Of a DNA stretch of 23,065 bases, positions 1 to 6,918 are shown piece by piece. How positions within the stretch are numbered: position 1 is the first letter of the stretch; every line of letters starts with the position of its first letter. The DNA comes from a virus: IMG/VR virus record IMGVR_UViG_3300007609_000093, positions 1 to 23,065 of that record; one strand, given 5' to 3'. The translations under genes were made by a program, and so were the position numbers. Under the pieces are notes generated by a model. That model was not told the DNA's origin. It ran no database searches and worked only from the letters and a program-made list of their open reading frames with translations.

Positions 1-306
1 ACCTCATGGGAAGACTATTACGGTGAGCGCATGGGCGAGCGTTGCCTGCGCACCTCGTACAACACCGTTGGAAACAAACACCTCGCTGGTGGTACTCCGT
101 TCCGTGGTAACTACGCAGGTATCGGTTACAAATACAACGAAGAAGAAGATGTATTCGTACCCCCACAGCCTTACCCATCATGGATTCTCTCACCCGAAAC
201 CGTAAACTGGGAAGCACCCGTCCCCTACCCCACGGACGGTGAAGACTATGTGTGGAACGAGAACCGCAAAGAATGGGAGTTAGTGATTACAGATGAAGCT
301 GAATAA
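1..306 (+). CDS. C-terminal part of a phage protein of unknown function (5' end outside window)
   Basis: The reading frame is open from base 1, so the start lies outside the window; the first ATG, at 31, is unlikely to be the true start. The visible 101 residues are rich in aromatic residues and proline, with short blocks such as YPSWIL and NWEAPVPYP, then an acidic tail with VWNENRKEWEL. I recall similar Trp/Pro-rich blocks in unassigned proteins of marine cyanophages and pelagiphages; this is memory, not a search. There is no signal peptide, membrane segment or catalytic motif in the visible part. The stop overlaps the endolysin start by 14 nt, so the two are probably cotranscribed and perhaps translationally coupled. 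No function is assigned. The call as a real gene is firm; the family resemblance is moderate. Confidence 0.8.
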   Translation, partial: TSWEDYYGERMGERCLRTSYNTVGNKHLAGGTPFRGNYAGIGYKYNEEEDVFVPPQPYPSWILSPETVNWEAPVPYPTDGEDYVWNENRKEWELVITDEAE

Positions 307-856
307 CCCAGCACCAGGACGGCCTGTAACATCACCCTACGGGTGGCGCATACACCCCATAACCAAAAAACGTGCCATGCACAGAGGCACAGACTTTGGT
401 GGAACCTTCGACGTACTCGCAGCCGGTGACGGCGAAATCGTCCACATTGGTTGGTCACCCACAGGTGGCGGGCATGTTGTCATTATCGAACACGAACGTG
501 ACCTGTTCACCGTGTACTACCACGGGGCACACCGCACCCACCACAACAAAGGTGACCGGGTAAAAGCCGGAGAAAAACTGTACCTGTCGGGCTCAACTGG
601 TGCCAGCACAGGACCCCATCTTCACTTCGAGGTGAGGACCAGTCGCAAATGGGGAACTGACACAGACCCTCAGCCCTACTTTGCTGAGCAAGAGCCTGCC
701 AAGCTTGTTGCTGATGGTATTCTTGGCAAGAAAACGTGGAAAGCCATGCAAACAGTCCTCCGCAAAGAAGGCTACTATGCAGGCAGAATTGACGGAATCG
801 CTGGTAGACTGACTGTTTCTGGGCTCCAGAAGTACATTAATGATGGGAGATTCTAA
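293..856 (+). CDS. Endolysin: M23-family zinc metalloendopeptidase with C-terminal cell-wall-binding region
   Basis: The 187-residue protein carries an LytM/M23 peptidase domain over about residues 10-125. It has the HRGTDF motif (zinc ligands H30 and D34) and the HLHFE motif (H109 and zinc ligand H111). H77, in VYYH, sits where the family has its other catalytic histidine. M23 enzymes cut peptide cross-links of peptidoglycan. Residues about 138-187 contain DGILGKKTW and IDGIAGRLTV, resembling half-repeats of a PG_binding_1 domain, so this part probably anchors the enzyme to the wall. There is no signal peptide, so export should depend on a holin; the next gene, joined by a one-base TAATG overlap, is holin-like. 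A role as a virion-borne wall hydrolase is possible, but the small size and the holin neighbour favour lysis. Confidence 0.9.
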   Translation: MKLNNPAPGRPVTSPYGWRIHPITKKRAMHRGTDFGGTFDVLAAGDGEIVHIGWSPTGGGHVVIIEHERDLFTVYYHGAHRTHHNKGDRVKAGEKLYLSGSTGASTGPHLHFEVRTSRKWGTDTDPQPYFAEQEPAKLVADGILGKKTWKAMQTVLRKEGYYAGRIDGIAGRLTVSGLQKYINDGRF

Positions 857-1074
857 TGAACGAACTTGTTACAGGTCTTAAGCAGGCCCAAAAGTATGCC
901 AAAGCTATTGTTGCGGGTGTCGGAAGTGTTTTGACCGCGTTCAGCGCAATGGGCGCAGAACTTGGTGTGCAGGTTATCCCTGTCGAAGCACAAGCATGGG
1001 TTACCTTCCTCCTTGCCACGCTGACGGCTTTTTCTACTTGGGTTGTACCTAACGTCGACCCTGACGGTAAATAA
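856..1074 (+). CDS. Holin-like small membrane protein
   Basis: The 72-residue protein has two hydrophobic stretches, about residues 16-36 (AKAIVAGVGSVLTAF...) and 46-64 (AWVTFLLATLTAFSTWVV), separated by a short loop. It has a charged N-terminus and a short charged C-terminal tail. This is the usual size and topology of a small phage holin that permeabilises the inner membrane. It starts on the last base of the endolysin stop codon (TAATG), which suggests coupled translation. A strong terminator follows immediately, so this ends the lysis transcript. The holin call rests on topology and position; no specific family was recognised, and an antiholin or other small membrane protein remains possible. 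Confidence 0.7.
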   Translation: MNELVTGLKQAQKYAKAIVAGVGSVLTAFSAMGAELGVQVIPVEAQAWVTFLLATLTAFSTWVVPNVDPDGK

Positions 1075-1100
1075 AAAAGGCCCCCAAGGGGGCCTTTTTT
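1073..1100. terminator. Bidirectional intrinsic terminator between convergent genes
   Basis: A GC-rich inverted repeat, GGCCCCC (1079-1085) and GGGGGCC (1088-1094), is flanked on the left by an A run (1073-1078) and on the right by a T run (1095-1100). Each strand therefore reads as stem plus U-tract. It follows the holin-like gene on the plus strand. On the minus strand it directly follows the stop of the micro-gene at 1100-1180, whose stop codon includes the last T of the run. Confidence 0.9.
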
Positions 1101-1180
1101 CATTGGCAGCTGTCGCAGTTTAGGGCTTCCATTGGGTCTACTGGGCACGCCACGCCGCCGACAAATTCGACATTATCCAT
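1100..1180 (-). CDS. Micro-gene: 26-residue Cys-containing peptide, function unknown
   Basis: A minus-strand frame runs from an ATG at 1180-1178 to a TGA at 1102-1100. The peptide begins MDNVEFVGG and ends ALNCDSCQ; cysteines are at positions 12, 22 and 25, the last two as CxxC. A good ribosome site (AAGGAA, 1187-1192) lies 6 nt before the ATG, and the frame ends exactly at a two-way terminator, both of which argue for a real gene. The order is convergent with the lysis genes and divergent from the exonuclease at 1229. The CxxC could bind metal or be redox-active; this is inference. No family is assigned. Confidence 0.6.
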   Translation of the reverse strand: MDNVEFVGGVACPVDPMEALNCDSCQ

Positions 1181-1228
1181 ATTTAGTTCCTTTTTCACGC
1201 TAAGATTGCCCTGACGGTTAGGACAACT

Positions 1229-1963
1229 ATGAAGATACTTTTATTGGACCTTGAAACATCACCTAATTTGGCGTATGTGTGGGGTCTGTGGAATCAGAAC
1301 GTTTCGATAAATCAACTGGTCAGTTCTACCGAGGTTATCTGTTTCGGTGCCCGTTGGTACGGGCAACGTAAAGTCCACTTTAGCTCAGTCCACCATGATG
1401 GTAAAGCCAACATGCTTAAAGCTATACATGAGCTTTTAGATGATGCTGATGCTGTTGTGGGTTGGAACAGTGCGGGTTTTGATGTGAAGCATTTGTATCG
1501 TGAGTTTATTGAAAACGACATGCTTCCGCCTTCTCCGCATAAGGAAATTGATTTGTTTCGGGTAGCTAAGCAACGGTTTAGGTTCCCGTCAAACAAACTA
1601 GATTATGTGGCCCAGAAGTTGGGGTTGGGTCAGAAGGTGAAGCACAGCGGGTTTGAGTTGTGGATTAAGTGCATGTCGGGGGAAGAAAAAGCTTGGCGTG
1701 AGATGAAGAAGTACCAGATTCAGGACGTGAACTTGCTGGTGGGTATGTATGAGAAGTTTTTGCCGTGGATTAAGAATCACCCGAACCGGGCACTTATTGA
1801 TGGTAGGCCTGAGGCTTGCGTGTCGTGCGCTTCAGACCATTTGCAGTCTCGCGGGTTTGAGACGACAGGTACTGGTCAGTACCGCAGGTTTAAGTGTATG
1901 GATTGTGGCAAGTGGCAGCGTGGCAGTAAGAGCGAGGCTACGAGTACAATGAGAGCTATTTAG
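1229..1963 (+). CDS. DEDDy-type 3'-5' exonuclease (RNase H-like fold) with C-terminal zinc ribbon
   Basis: The 244-residue protein begins with LLLDLETSP, a DxE motif I (D7, E9). It continues with VVGWNSAGFDVKHL (motif II aspartate D85) and KYQIQDV, a YxxxD motif III (Y162, D166). This is the order seen in DnaQ-like exonucleases of the DEDDy subgroup. Residues 197-226 add two CxxC pairs (C197/C200 and C223/C226) that should form a zinc ribbon for nucleic-acid binding. Such proteins remove nucleotides from 3' ends; whether this one acts in repair, proofreading or host DNA breakdown cannot be told. The start has GGA upstream. The gene lies just after a terminator, so it needs a promoter within 1101-1228, but none is clear. 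It precedes the packaging genes and may share their transcript. Confidence 0.82.
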   Translation: MKILLLDLETSPNLAYVWGLWNQNVSINQLVSSTEVICFGARWYGQRKVHFSSVHHDGKANMLKAIHELLDDADAVVGWNSAGFDVKHLYREFIENDMLPPSPHKEIDLFRVAKQRFRFPSNKLDYVAQKLGLGQKVKHSGFELWIKCMSGEEKAWREMKKYQIQDVNLLVGMYEKFLPWIKNHPNRALIDGRPEACVSCASDHLQSRGFETTGTGQYRRFKCMDCGKWQRGSKSEATSTMRAI

Positions 1964-1972
1964 GAGGTAATT

Positions 1973-2281
1973 ATGTCGATGTTGTCGTCTGACGATAATC
2001 CCGGCACGTTTGGTGCTGATGAGAACCCCAAACCGCCGTCTCAGGTGGTGGATGATTTTCACGAGAACAGTGACGTGGATTCGCGTTCGGAGGCGCAACA
2101 TCACACGTTGGGTCCTAACCCTAACCAGGCGGCTCCCGGTAATCACACGCATGATGGTGGTGACTCTGCCCTAATTTTGGAGGGGCAAACTATTTCTGGG
2201 TCTAGGGCTACGGATGCGTGGCGTATTTCGGTGAATGCTCTTTTGGTGCGTCTTGGGGCTACGGATAATTCCACTGCGTAA
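1973..2281 (+). CDS. Small acidic His-rich phage protein upstream of terminase, function unknown
   Basis: The 102-residue protein is polar and probably disordered in its first 40 residues. It then contains a His/Pro/Gly block, QHHTLGP followed by GNHTHDGG, and a short C-terminal region that may fold (ATDAWRISVNALLVRLGA). HxH blocks next to glycine are seen in some phage fibre and adhesin proteins, where they bind metal; here that is only a resemblance. The start has a near-perfect AGGAGG (1962-1967), overlapping the stop of the exonuclease. The stop overlaps the terminase start by one base. It occupies the place where a small terminase subunit often sits, but I see no helix-turn-helix and do not call it one. 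Confidence 0.75.
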   Translation: MSMLSSDDNPGTFGADENPKPPSQVVDDFHENSDVDSRSEAQHHTLGPNPNQAAPGNHTHDGGDSALILEGQTISGSRATDAWRISVNALLVRLGATDNSTA

Positions 2282-3867
2282 TGCCTTCTAAGATTAGACA
2301 ACCGACACCGGCTGAGCTGTTGCAGCTTGCCGTTGCTGAGCTTGACCAGAGTATTCACAAACCCAACATTTTGAATTATGGGGAAAAGGATTATCCTGAA
2401 CAGCTTAGGTTTCATAAATCTGAGAAGCGTGGACGTTTTATTTCTGGAGGTAACCGTGGAGGAAAGACCGATGCCGAAGTCGTTGAGGCTATCTGGTGGG
2501 CAACTGATACTCACCCATATCTTAAGCGACCTCCTTCATGGGGTTCTGGGCCTGTCCAATTAAGGTTTGTCGTTGTCGACGTTGCTAAGGGTATTGAGCA
2601 AATTATTTTGCCTAAAATGAAGAGGTGGATACCACGCTCCTACCTGAAGGATGGTGATTGGTCTAAGAGTTGGGATGCAACCAACTACATTTTGACGTTT
2701 GATAATGGGTCAACAATTGATTTTGTTACTTGGGGTATGGACATGATGAAGTTGGGTGGTGTTCCTCGTCACGGAATTTTCTTTGACGAGGAGCCCCCTC
2801 AAAACATTTTTAATGAGTCGATGATGCGTTTAATTGACTACAACGGGTTTTGGGTGGTTGCGGCTACCCCAACAAAGGGTATGGGTTGGACGTTTGATTT
2901 GTTGTGGGAGCCCGCGAAAGAGGGTAAGGCTGAGGAGATTGACACGTTTACCCTGTCGGCTGAGCAGAACCCGTACATTGAGGCTGACATGGATGACATG
3001 AATTTTTACATGATGGGTATGAATAAGGAGGAGCGTGATATTCGTGAGAAGGGTGACTTTGTTGCTCGTAGTGGTTTGGTGTTTCCTGATTTTGCTCAAA
3101 ACATTGAACGTTATTTAGTTGATTTTGGTCCGGGTGATGTGCCTAAGAATTGGGCGATTTACGCTTCTGTCGACCATGGTTTGAATAACCCGACAGCGTG
3201 GTTGTGGCATGCAGTGTCACCGACAGGCGATATTGTGACGTTTGCGGAGCATTACCAGTCGAACATGATTGTGTCGGAGCATGCACAGCTTGTAAAACAG
3301 CGTGAGCTGAGTTGGGGTCGTAAACCTGACTCTGTGGAGCGTATGGGCGACCCTGCGATGCGTCAACGCAACGGGGTGACCGGGACATCGATTATTCAAG
3401 AATATGCGCTCCACGGGCTTTACGTGAACGTTGAGGGCATACCCCACGATGTCATGGTCGGTATTGAAAAGATGCAAGCGTATTTCCGTCTACGCAACGA
3501 CACCCGTTGGGGTCCTGACAGGCCTAAATGGGTTATTTCCCGTAACTGTGCCAACTTTATTCGTGAGCTGAAGAAACTGCGGTGGGGGTCGTACACGTCG
3601 GACAAGGTGGCGTATGACACGAACAAGCAAGAAGTTGTGCATAAAAAAGATGACCACGCTTTCGATTCGGCGCGTTATTTTGCAACAACCAGGCCTGATT
3701 TAAAACCTGTTGTTGATTCTAGTGGTGTCGAAGAAGCTCCGACTACGCTAAGATACGAGGAGTTGCTTTTAAGAATGCGAGAAGACCCCAGTGTCGAGTT
3801 CGCAGAAGATAAAGCAATGGACGAGGACGGACCTACCGTCATCGCAGGATATGGAGACTATTACTGA
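2281..3867 (+). CDS. terL: Terminase large subunit (ATPase/nuclease DNA-packaging motor)
   Basis: The 528-residue protein has an ATPase domain with a Walker A-like motif GGNRGGKT (56-63), a Walker B motif IFFDEE (D169, E170) and a coupling motif ATPTKG (195-200). The C-terminal RNase H-like nuclease has acidic residues in SVDHG (D298), GDPAM (D357) and KKDDHAFDS (D457, D458, D462). It binds the portal, cuts concatemeric DNA and pumps it into the prohead using ATP. Its length is normal for the family. The start overlaps the preceding stop by one base (TAATG) and its stop overlaps the next start (TGATG). The portal lies two short genes downstream. The call is firm. Confidence 0.96.
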   Translation: MPSKIRQPTPAELLQLAVAELDQSIHKPNILNYGEKDYPEQLRFHKSEKRGRFISGGNRGGKTDAEVVEAIWWATDTHPYLKRPPSWGSGPVQLRFVVVDVAKGIEQIILPKMKRWIPRSYLKDGDWSKSWDATNYILTFDNGSTIDFVTWGMDMMKLGGVPRHGIFFDEEPPQNIFNESMMRLIDYNGFWVVAATPTKGMGWTFDLLWEPAKEGKAEEIDTFTLSAEQNPYIEADMDDMNFYMMGMNKEERDIREKGDFVARSGLVFPDFAQNIERYLVDFGPGDVPKNWAIYASVDHGLNNPTAWLWHAVSPTGDIVTFAEHYQSNMIVSEHAQLVKQRELSWGRKPDSVERMGDPAMRQRNGVTGTSIIQEYALHGLYVNVEGIPHDVMVGIEKMQAYFRLRNDTRWGPDRPKWVISRNCANFIRELKKLRWGSYTSDKVAYDTNKQEVVHKKDDHAFDSARYFATTRPDLKPVVDSSGVEEAPTTLRYEELLLRMREDPSVEFAEDKAMDEDGPTVIAGYGDYY

Positions 3868-4394
3868 TGAGTAGATTTTTCCTAGTGGACGCACCAGCTC
3901 TTGCCCCAGGCTCCTGCTGGTTCACCAAAACAAGTGACGGCCCGTTTATTGACACGGGTTACGACCTCAGCAAGCATGTCATTGACCGTGGACGGGTGTA
4001 CATTTCTATTACTGCTCTCCGCGAAATGGCACAGGTTGCCGGACTTTTCGACGAAACAACCCCTGTTTCTGTCGAGATGAAGAAAAAAGAATGGTACGAC
4101 AGGGGTTACAACGATGCAATTAAGGAGCTAAAAACTGATGCTGTCAATCATTTTGTTGAGCGTGTTCTCTCTGATTCTGCTAGCACTGCTGGTGCTGCAA
4201 CATTGGTGGAACCAACAAACAACCACACAGCTGCTGGAGCAGCAGTCCCAGACGTTGCAGACGCAACAGCAGGAGCACCACAAGACGGTGCAAGCGTTGA
4301 CGAAGTTGAACGAGAAAGCGCAAGCGTTGGTAGCGTCAAGCGACCCGCTCGCGTTTCAACAAATTCAAGCGATGACGCAAACTTTAGATTATAG
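3867..4394 (+). CDS. Unknown phage protein whose C-terminal half overlaps the next gene out of frame
   Basis: The 175-residue reading starts one base into the terminase stop. Residues 1-90 look like a folded domain (MSRFFLVDAPALAPGSCWF, then DRGRVYISITALREMAQVAG, then EWYDRGYNDAIKEL). The last 85 residues are rich in Ala, Ser, Thr and Val with no hydrophobic core, and lie in a stretch that also encodes the next protein in the +1 frame. The tail is probably disordered and may exist only because this frame lacks a stop. No family was recognised; the position between terminase and portal suggests an accessory morphogenesis role, which is inference. A sequencing indel near 4130 could also create this arrangement. 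Confidence 0.7.
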   Translation: MSRFFLVDAPALAPGSCWFTKTSDGPFIDTGYDLSKHVIDRGRVYISITALREMAQVAGLFDETTPVSVEMKKKEWYDRGYNDAIKELKTDAVNHFVERVLSDSASTAGAATLVEPTNNHTAAGAAVPDVADATAGAPQDGASVDEVERESASVGSVKRPARVSTNSSDDANFRL

Positions 4395-4551
4395 TGGTTA
4401 CCAGGACTACGACCCATCAGACGAAGCGGAAGCTGAGAGAATCGCAGCCAGGAACCCTAACCTTGCAGCAGGAGACGACTTAGATGCCCAAGACGCCCGA
4501 CAGTTATTCGCTGAACTCACTGGAGTTGACCCAGAGTTCTACGGTAATTAA
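4138..4551 (+). CDS. Small membrane-anchored coiled-coil protein, function unknown
   Basis: The 137-residue protein starts with a strongly hydrophobic segment (residues 1-23, LSIILLSVFSLILLALLVL). A Gln-rich helical region follows at about 24-75 (QQTTTQLLEQQSQTLQ...) that should form a coiled coil. The tail is acidic (DPSDEAEAERIAARNP; RQLFAELTGVDPEF). AAGGAG at 4122-4127 precedes the ATG by about 10 nt and supports an independent start inside the previous gene. It overlaps that gene by 257 nt and the portal by 68 nt, all in different frames. The composition of this frame looks more protein-like than the overlapping frame. It could be a spanin-like or membrane accessory protein, but no motif decides this. 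Confidence 0.75.
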   Translation: MLSIILLSVFSLILLALLVLQHWWNQQTTTQLLEQQSQTLQTQQQEHHKTVQALTKLNEKAQALVASSDPLAFQQIQAMTQTLDYSGYQDYDPSDEAEAERIAARNPNLAAGDDLDAQDARQLFAELTGVDPEFYGN

Positions 4552-6622
4552 ATTACCTGAGGACGGGCTAAACATTGAGAAGTACCGTGAAAGCGAGGAA
4601 GCTCGTAAGCTTGTCGCTTGGGTACAGTCTGAATGGTCTAAAGCGAAAACTTCTCGTAGTCAGAAGCAGTTGCAGTGGTTTAACAACATGTCCATGTTTT
4701 ATGGGCACCACTGGGTAGAGCAGACTCGCGGTAACTTCCCCGAGGATTTTAAGGACAAATTGTTTACCCCGCGTAAGCCTTACTACCACCAGCGGAAAAC
4801 CATTAACCGTATTCGGTCTTATGTGCGCTGGGAAATGTCGAAGATGCTGTCGTCATTCCCCAGCGCTCAAGCCATTCCTGCGTCCAGTGAGGACGAGGAC
4901 CAGCGGGCTGCGTTTGCGGCTGAGCAAGCGTGGACTTCGATTAGTGAGTCTAAAAAATTGCGTAGCCACATGTCGAGGGCTATTTGGTGGACAATTGTTA
5001 CAGGTAACGGTTTCCTAAAAACTCATTGGGACCCAACCTGTGTCGATAAAGTTTCTGGCGAGATGGGAGACATCAAGTATGGGCACGTTACGCCGTTTCA
5101 CCTTTTTGTTCCAGACATCCGCGAACAGGACATTGAGGACCAGCCGTTTGTCATTAATGCGTATACGAAGACGGTGGAGTGGGCTGAATACTATTTCGCA
5201 AAAGAACTTAATGGAATTAAGTTGGCTCCTAGTACTTCTAGTGCTAACCAGATTCTGGACGAGGCTTATCTTAACCTTGGCCAAAGCAAAGCACCAGACA
5301 GCGTTATTGTTTACGAAACTTGGGTAAAGCCCGGAGCAACCAAACTTCTCCCCCAGGGCGGTGTCATTATCAGCATTGATGACATCCTCATCAGCGTGTA
5401 CCGGGACGGTTTCCCCTACGGACACGGCATGTACCCGTTCACCAAGTTCGAGCACATCCCCACCGCAACGTTCTACGCTGACAGCCCCATTGTGGACCTG
5501 TCGCAGCTCCAGAAAGAATACAACGGGCTCCGTTCCGAAATTTCTGAAGCCGGACGCCGCATGGCTAAGCCCCAGTTGATTGCACCGATGGGTTCGATTG
5601 TTCCCTCCAAGCTGACTAACGAGCCCGGTCTTGTCATTCAGTACAAGCCCGGTATGGCACCGCCCCAGCCGTTGCCTCTGTCGCCTCTGCCCCAGTACTA
5701 CTTGGACCAGCAGGACCGTGTGCTGACTGACTGGATTGATATTTCTGGTGAGCGGGAAGTGTCGAGAGGTGACACGCCTCCTGGTGTGACTTCCGGTACA
5801 GCTATCTCGTATTTGCAAGAGGCATCGAACCAGTACTTGACCCCGCAATACCAAAGCATTGAAGACGGTGTGGAGAAGATTGCTACACAAACCATTGAGT
5901 TGTTTGTGCAGTATGTTGACTTGCCCCGTAAGATTCGCACTATTGGTGCTGACGGTGCGTTCGACACCATGCTCCTCAAGGGTGCTGATGTTGCTTCCGG
6001 CACAGACATTCGTATTGAGACTGGCTCCAGCTTCGCCAAATCTAAGGCGGCTCAGGAAGCCCGTGTGATGGACATGTTCGCTGTGGGAATTATTGACCAG
6101 CCGACAGCTGTACGCATGCTTGAGGTTGGTGGTGTTCAGAAGGTTATGGACACGATGAACGCTGCGGAGCGTAAAGCTCAGCGCGAAAACATCAAGATGA
6201 AGATGCTTACGGAAGAAGAAGTTGAGATGAACCGTATGCAGGTCATGGAAGAGCTTATGGCTAGTTTGCCGCCTGAAGCGATGGAAGACCCTGAGATTAT
6301 GGCTCAAATTGAGAACATGCCTGCCCCGCCCGTGATTTCTGTCGATGACTTTGATGTGCACGAGGTTCACATTGAAACGCACAACAAGTTCCGTATGTCT
6401 CAGGAGTATGAGATTTTGTCTGACGAAATTAAGGCACAGTTTGCTGAGCATGTGTCGATGCATGAGCAAGCTCTTCAGCAGAAGATGATGGCTCAGGTGA
6501 TGGCAGGTCAGCCTCCGCAAGCCGGGGACGCTGAGGGTGGTCCTCAGCAGGGTCCGGGTGCTATGATGGCTCCTAACGGGGCTGTACCGGATATGGCTCC
6601 TGAACAAACTCAAGGAGTATAG
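4484..6622 (+). CDS. Portal protein
   Basis: The 712-residue protein follows the terminase and has the length and composition of the large portals of short-tailed phages. Stretches such as RKTINRIRSYVRWEMSKM, TPFHLFVPDI, SQLQKEYNGLRSEISEAGRR and GTAISYLQEASNQYLTPQ fit the portal clip/stem region. Its final 120 residues are rich in Met, Gln, Glu and Pro and probably form the barrel or a flexible end. Portals form a 12-subunit ring at one vertex, through which DNA enters and leaves and to which the adaptor binds. The start is set by GGAG at 4471-4474, 9 nt before the ATG, inside the preceding gene. The assignment rests on context and recalled family patterns. Confidence 0.9.
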   Translation: MPKTPDSYSLNSLELTQSSTVIKLPEDGLNIEKYRESEEARKLVAWVQSEWSKAKTSRSQKQLQWFNNMSMFYGHHWVEQTRGNFPEDFKDKLFTPRKPYYHQRKTINRIRSYVRWEMSKMLSSFPSAQAIPASSEDEDQRAAFAAEQAWTSISESKKLRSHMSRAIWWTIVTGNGFLKTHWDPTCVDKVSGEMGDIKYGHVTPFHLFVPDIREQDIEDQPFVINAYTKTVEWAEYYFAKELNGIKLAPSTSSANQILDEAYLNLGQSKAPDSVIVYETWVKPGATKLLPQGGVIISIDDILISVYRDGFPYGHGMYPFTKFEHIPTATFYADSPIVDLSQLQKEYNGLRSEISEAGRRMAKPQLIAPMGSIVPSKLTNEPGLVIQYKPGMAPPQPLPLSPLPQYYLDQQDRVLTDWIDISGEREVSRGDTPPGVTSGTAISYLQEASNQYLTPQYQSIEDGVEKIATQTIELFVQYVDLPRKIRTIGADGAFDTMLLKGADVASGTDIRIETGSSFAKSKAAQEARVMDMFAVGIIDQPTAVRMLEVGGVQKVMDTMNAAERKAQRENIKMKMLTEEEVEMNRMQVMEELMASLPPEAMEDPEIMAQIENMPAPPVISVDDFDVHEVHIETHNKFRMSQEYEILSDEIKAQFAEHVSMHEQALQQKMMAQVMAGQPPQAGDAEGGPQQGPGAMMAPNGAVPDMAPEQTQGV

Positions 6623-6624
6623 CC

Positions 6625-6825
6625 ATGCCAGATTTTGACGCAATTTATGGGCCGACACCCCAACTGGAGTTTCCCCCTACCCGTCACTATGGGCGTAAGA
6701 CCGTTGCACAGCTTAAGACTGAGATTCAGGATAAAGATGACACGACTTACACCAACAAGGTAGTTAACGACATGACATATAACGATGTCGTTTTCGCAAT
6801 TAGAGTTACCCCAGACCCCGAATAG
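6625..6825 (+). CDS. Small hypothetical protein after the portal
   Basis: The 66-residue acidic protein (start MPDFDAIYGPTPQLEFPP; middle TVAQLKTEIQDKDDTTY) has no membrane segment or recognisable motif. A strong AAGGAG lies shortly before the ATG, and only 2 nt separate it from the portal stop, so it is cotranscribed with the portal. It is followed by the only gap of any size in the head block (6826-6918). No function is assigned. Confidence 0.72.
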   Translation: MPDFDAIYGPTPQLEFPPTRHYGRKTVAQLKTEIQDKDDTTYTNKVVNDMTYNDVVFAIRVTPDPE

Positions 6826-6830
6826 GGTTA

Positions 6831-6863
6831 TTGGGGAAACAACATAACTAAATACAGTACAAT
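6831..6863 (+). promoter_or_regulatory. Candidate promoter ahead of scaffold and capsid genes
   Basis: In the 93-nt gap before the scaffold gene, TTGGGG (6831-6836) is followed after 16 nt by TACAGT (6853-6858). The overlapping TACAAT (6858-6863) matches the -10 consensus at five of six positions but has a 21-nt spacer. The area is AT-rich compared with its surroundings. The location fits a promoter giving extra scaffold and coat expression. The match is modest. Confidence 0.35.
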
Positions 6864-6918
6864 AAAATCCGTTAATAGCTAGGGCCTCACTGGGAGGTAC
6901 GGCGATAAGGAGAACGAA

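Noticed and set aside
4115-4140. Programmed frameshift fusing the 3867 product to the membrane/coiled-coil protein
   Set aside because: A +1 shift would be needed, no known slippery signal is evident, and the second frame has its own ATG with a good ribosome site.
5015-6658. Long minus-strand open frame (547 codons) opposite the portal gene
   Set aside because: It is a shadow of the portal's codon choice: few TTA, CTA and TCA codons leave few antisense stops. The product is His/Leu/Arg-rich without domain pattern, and the portal frame is clearly coding.
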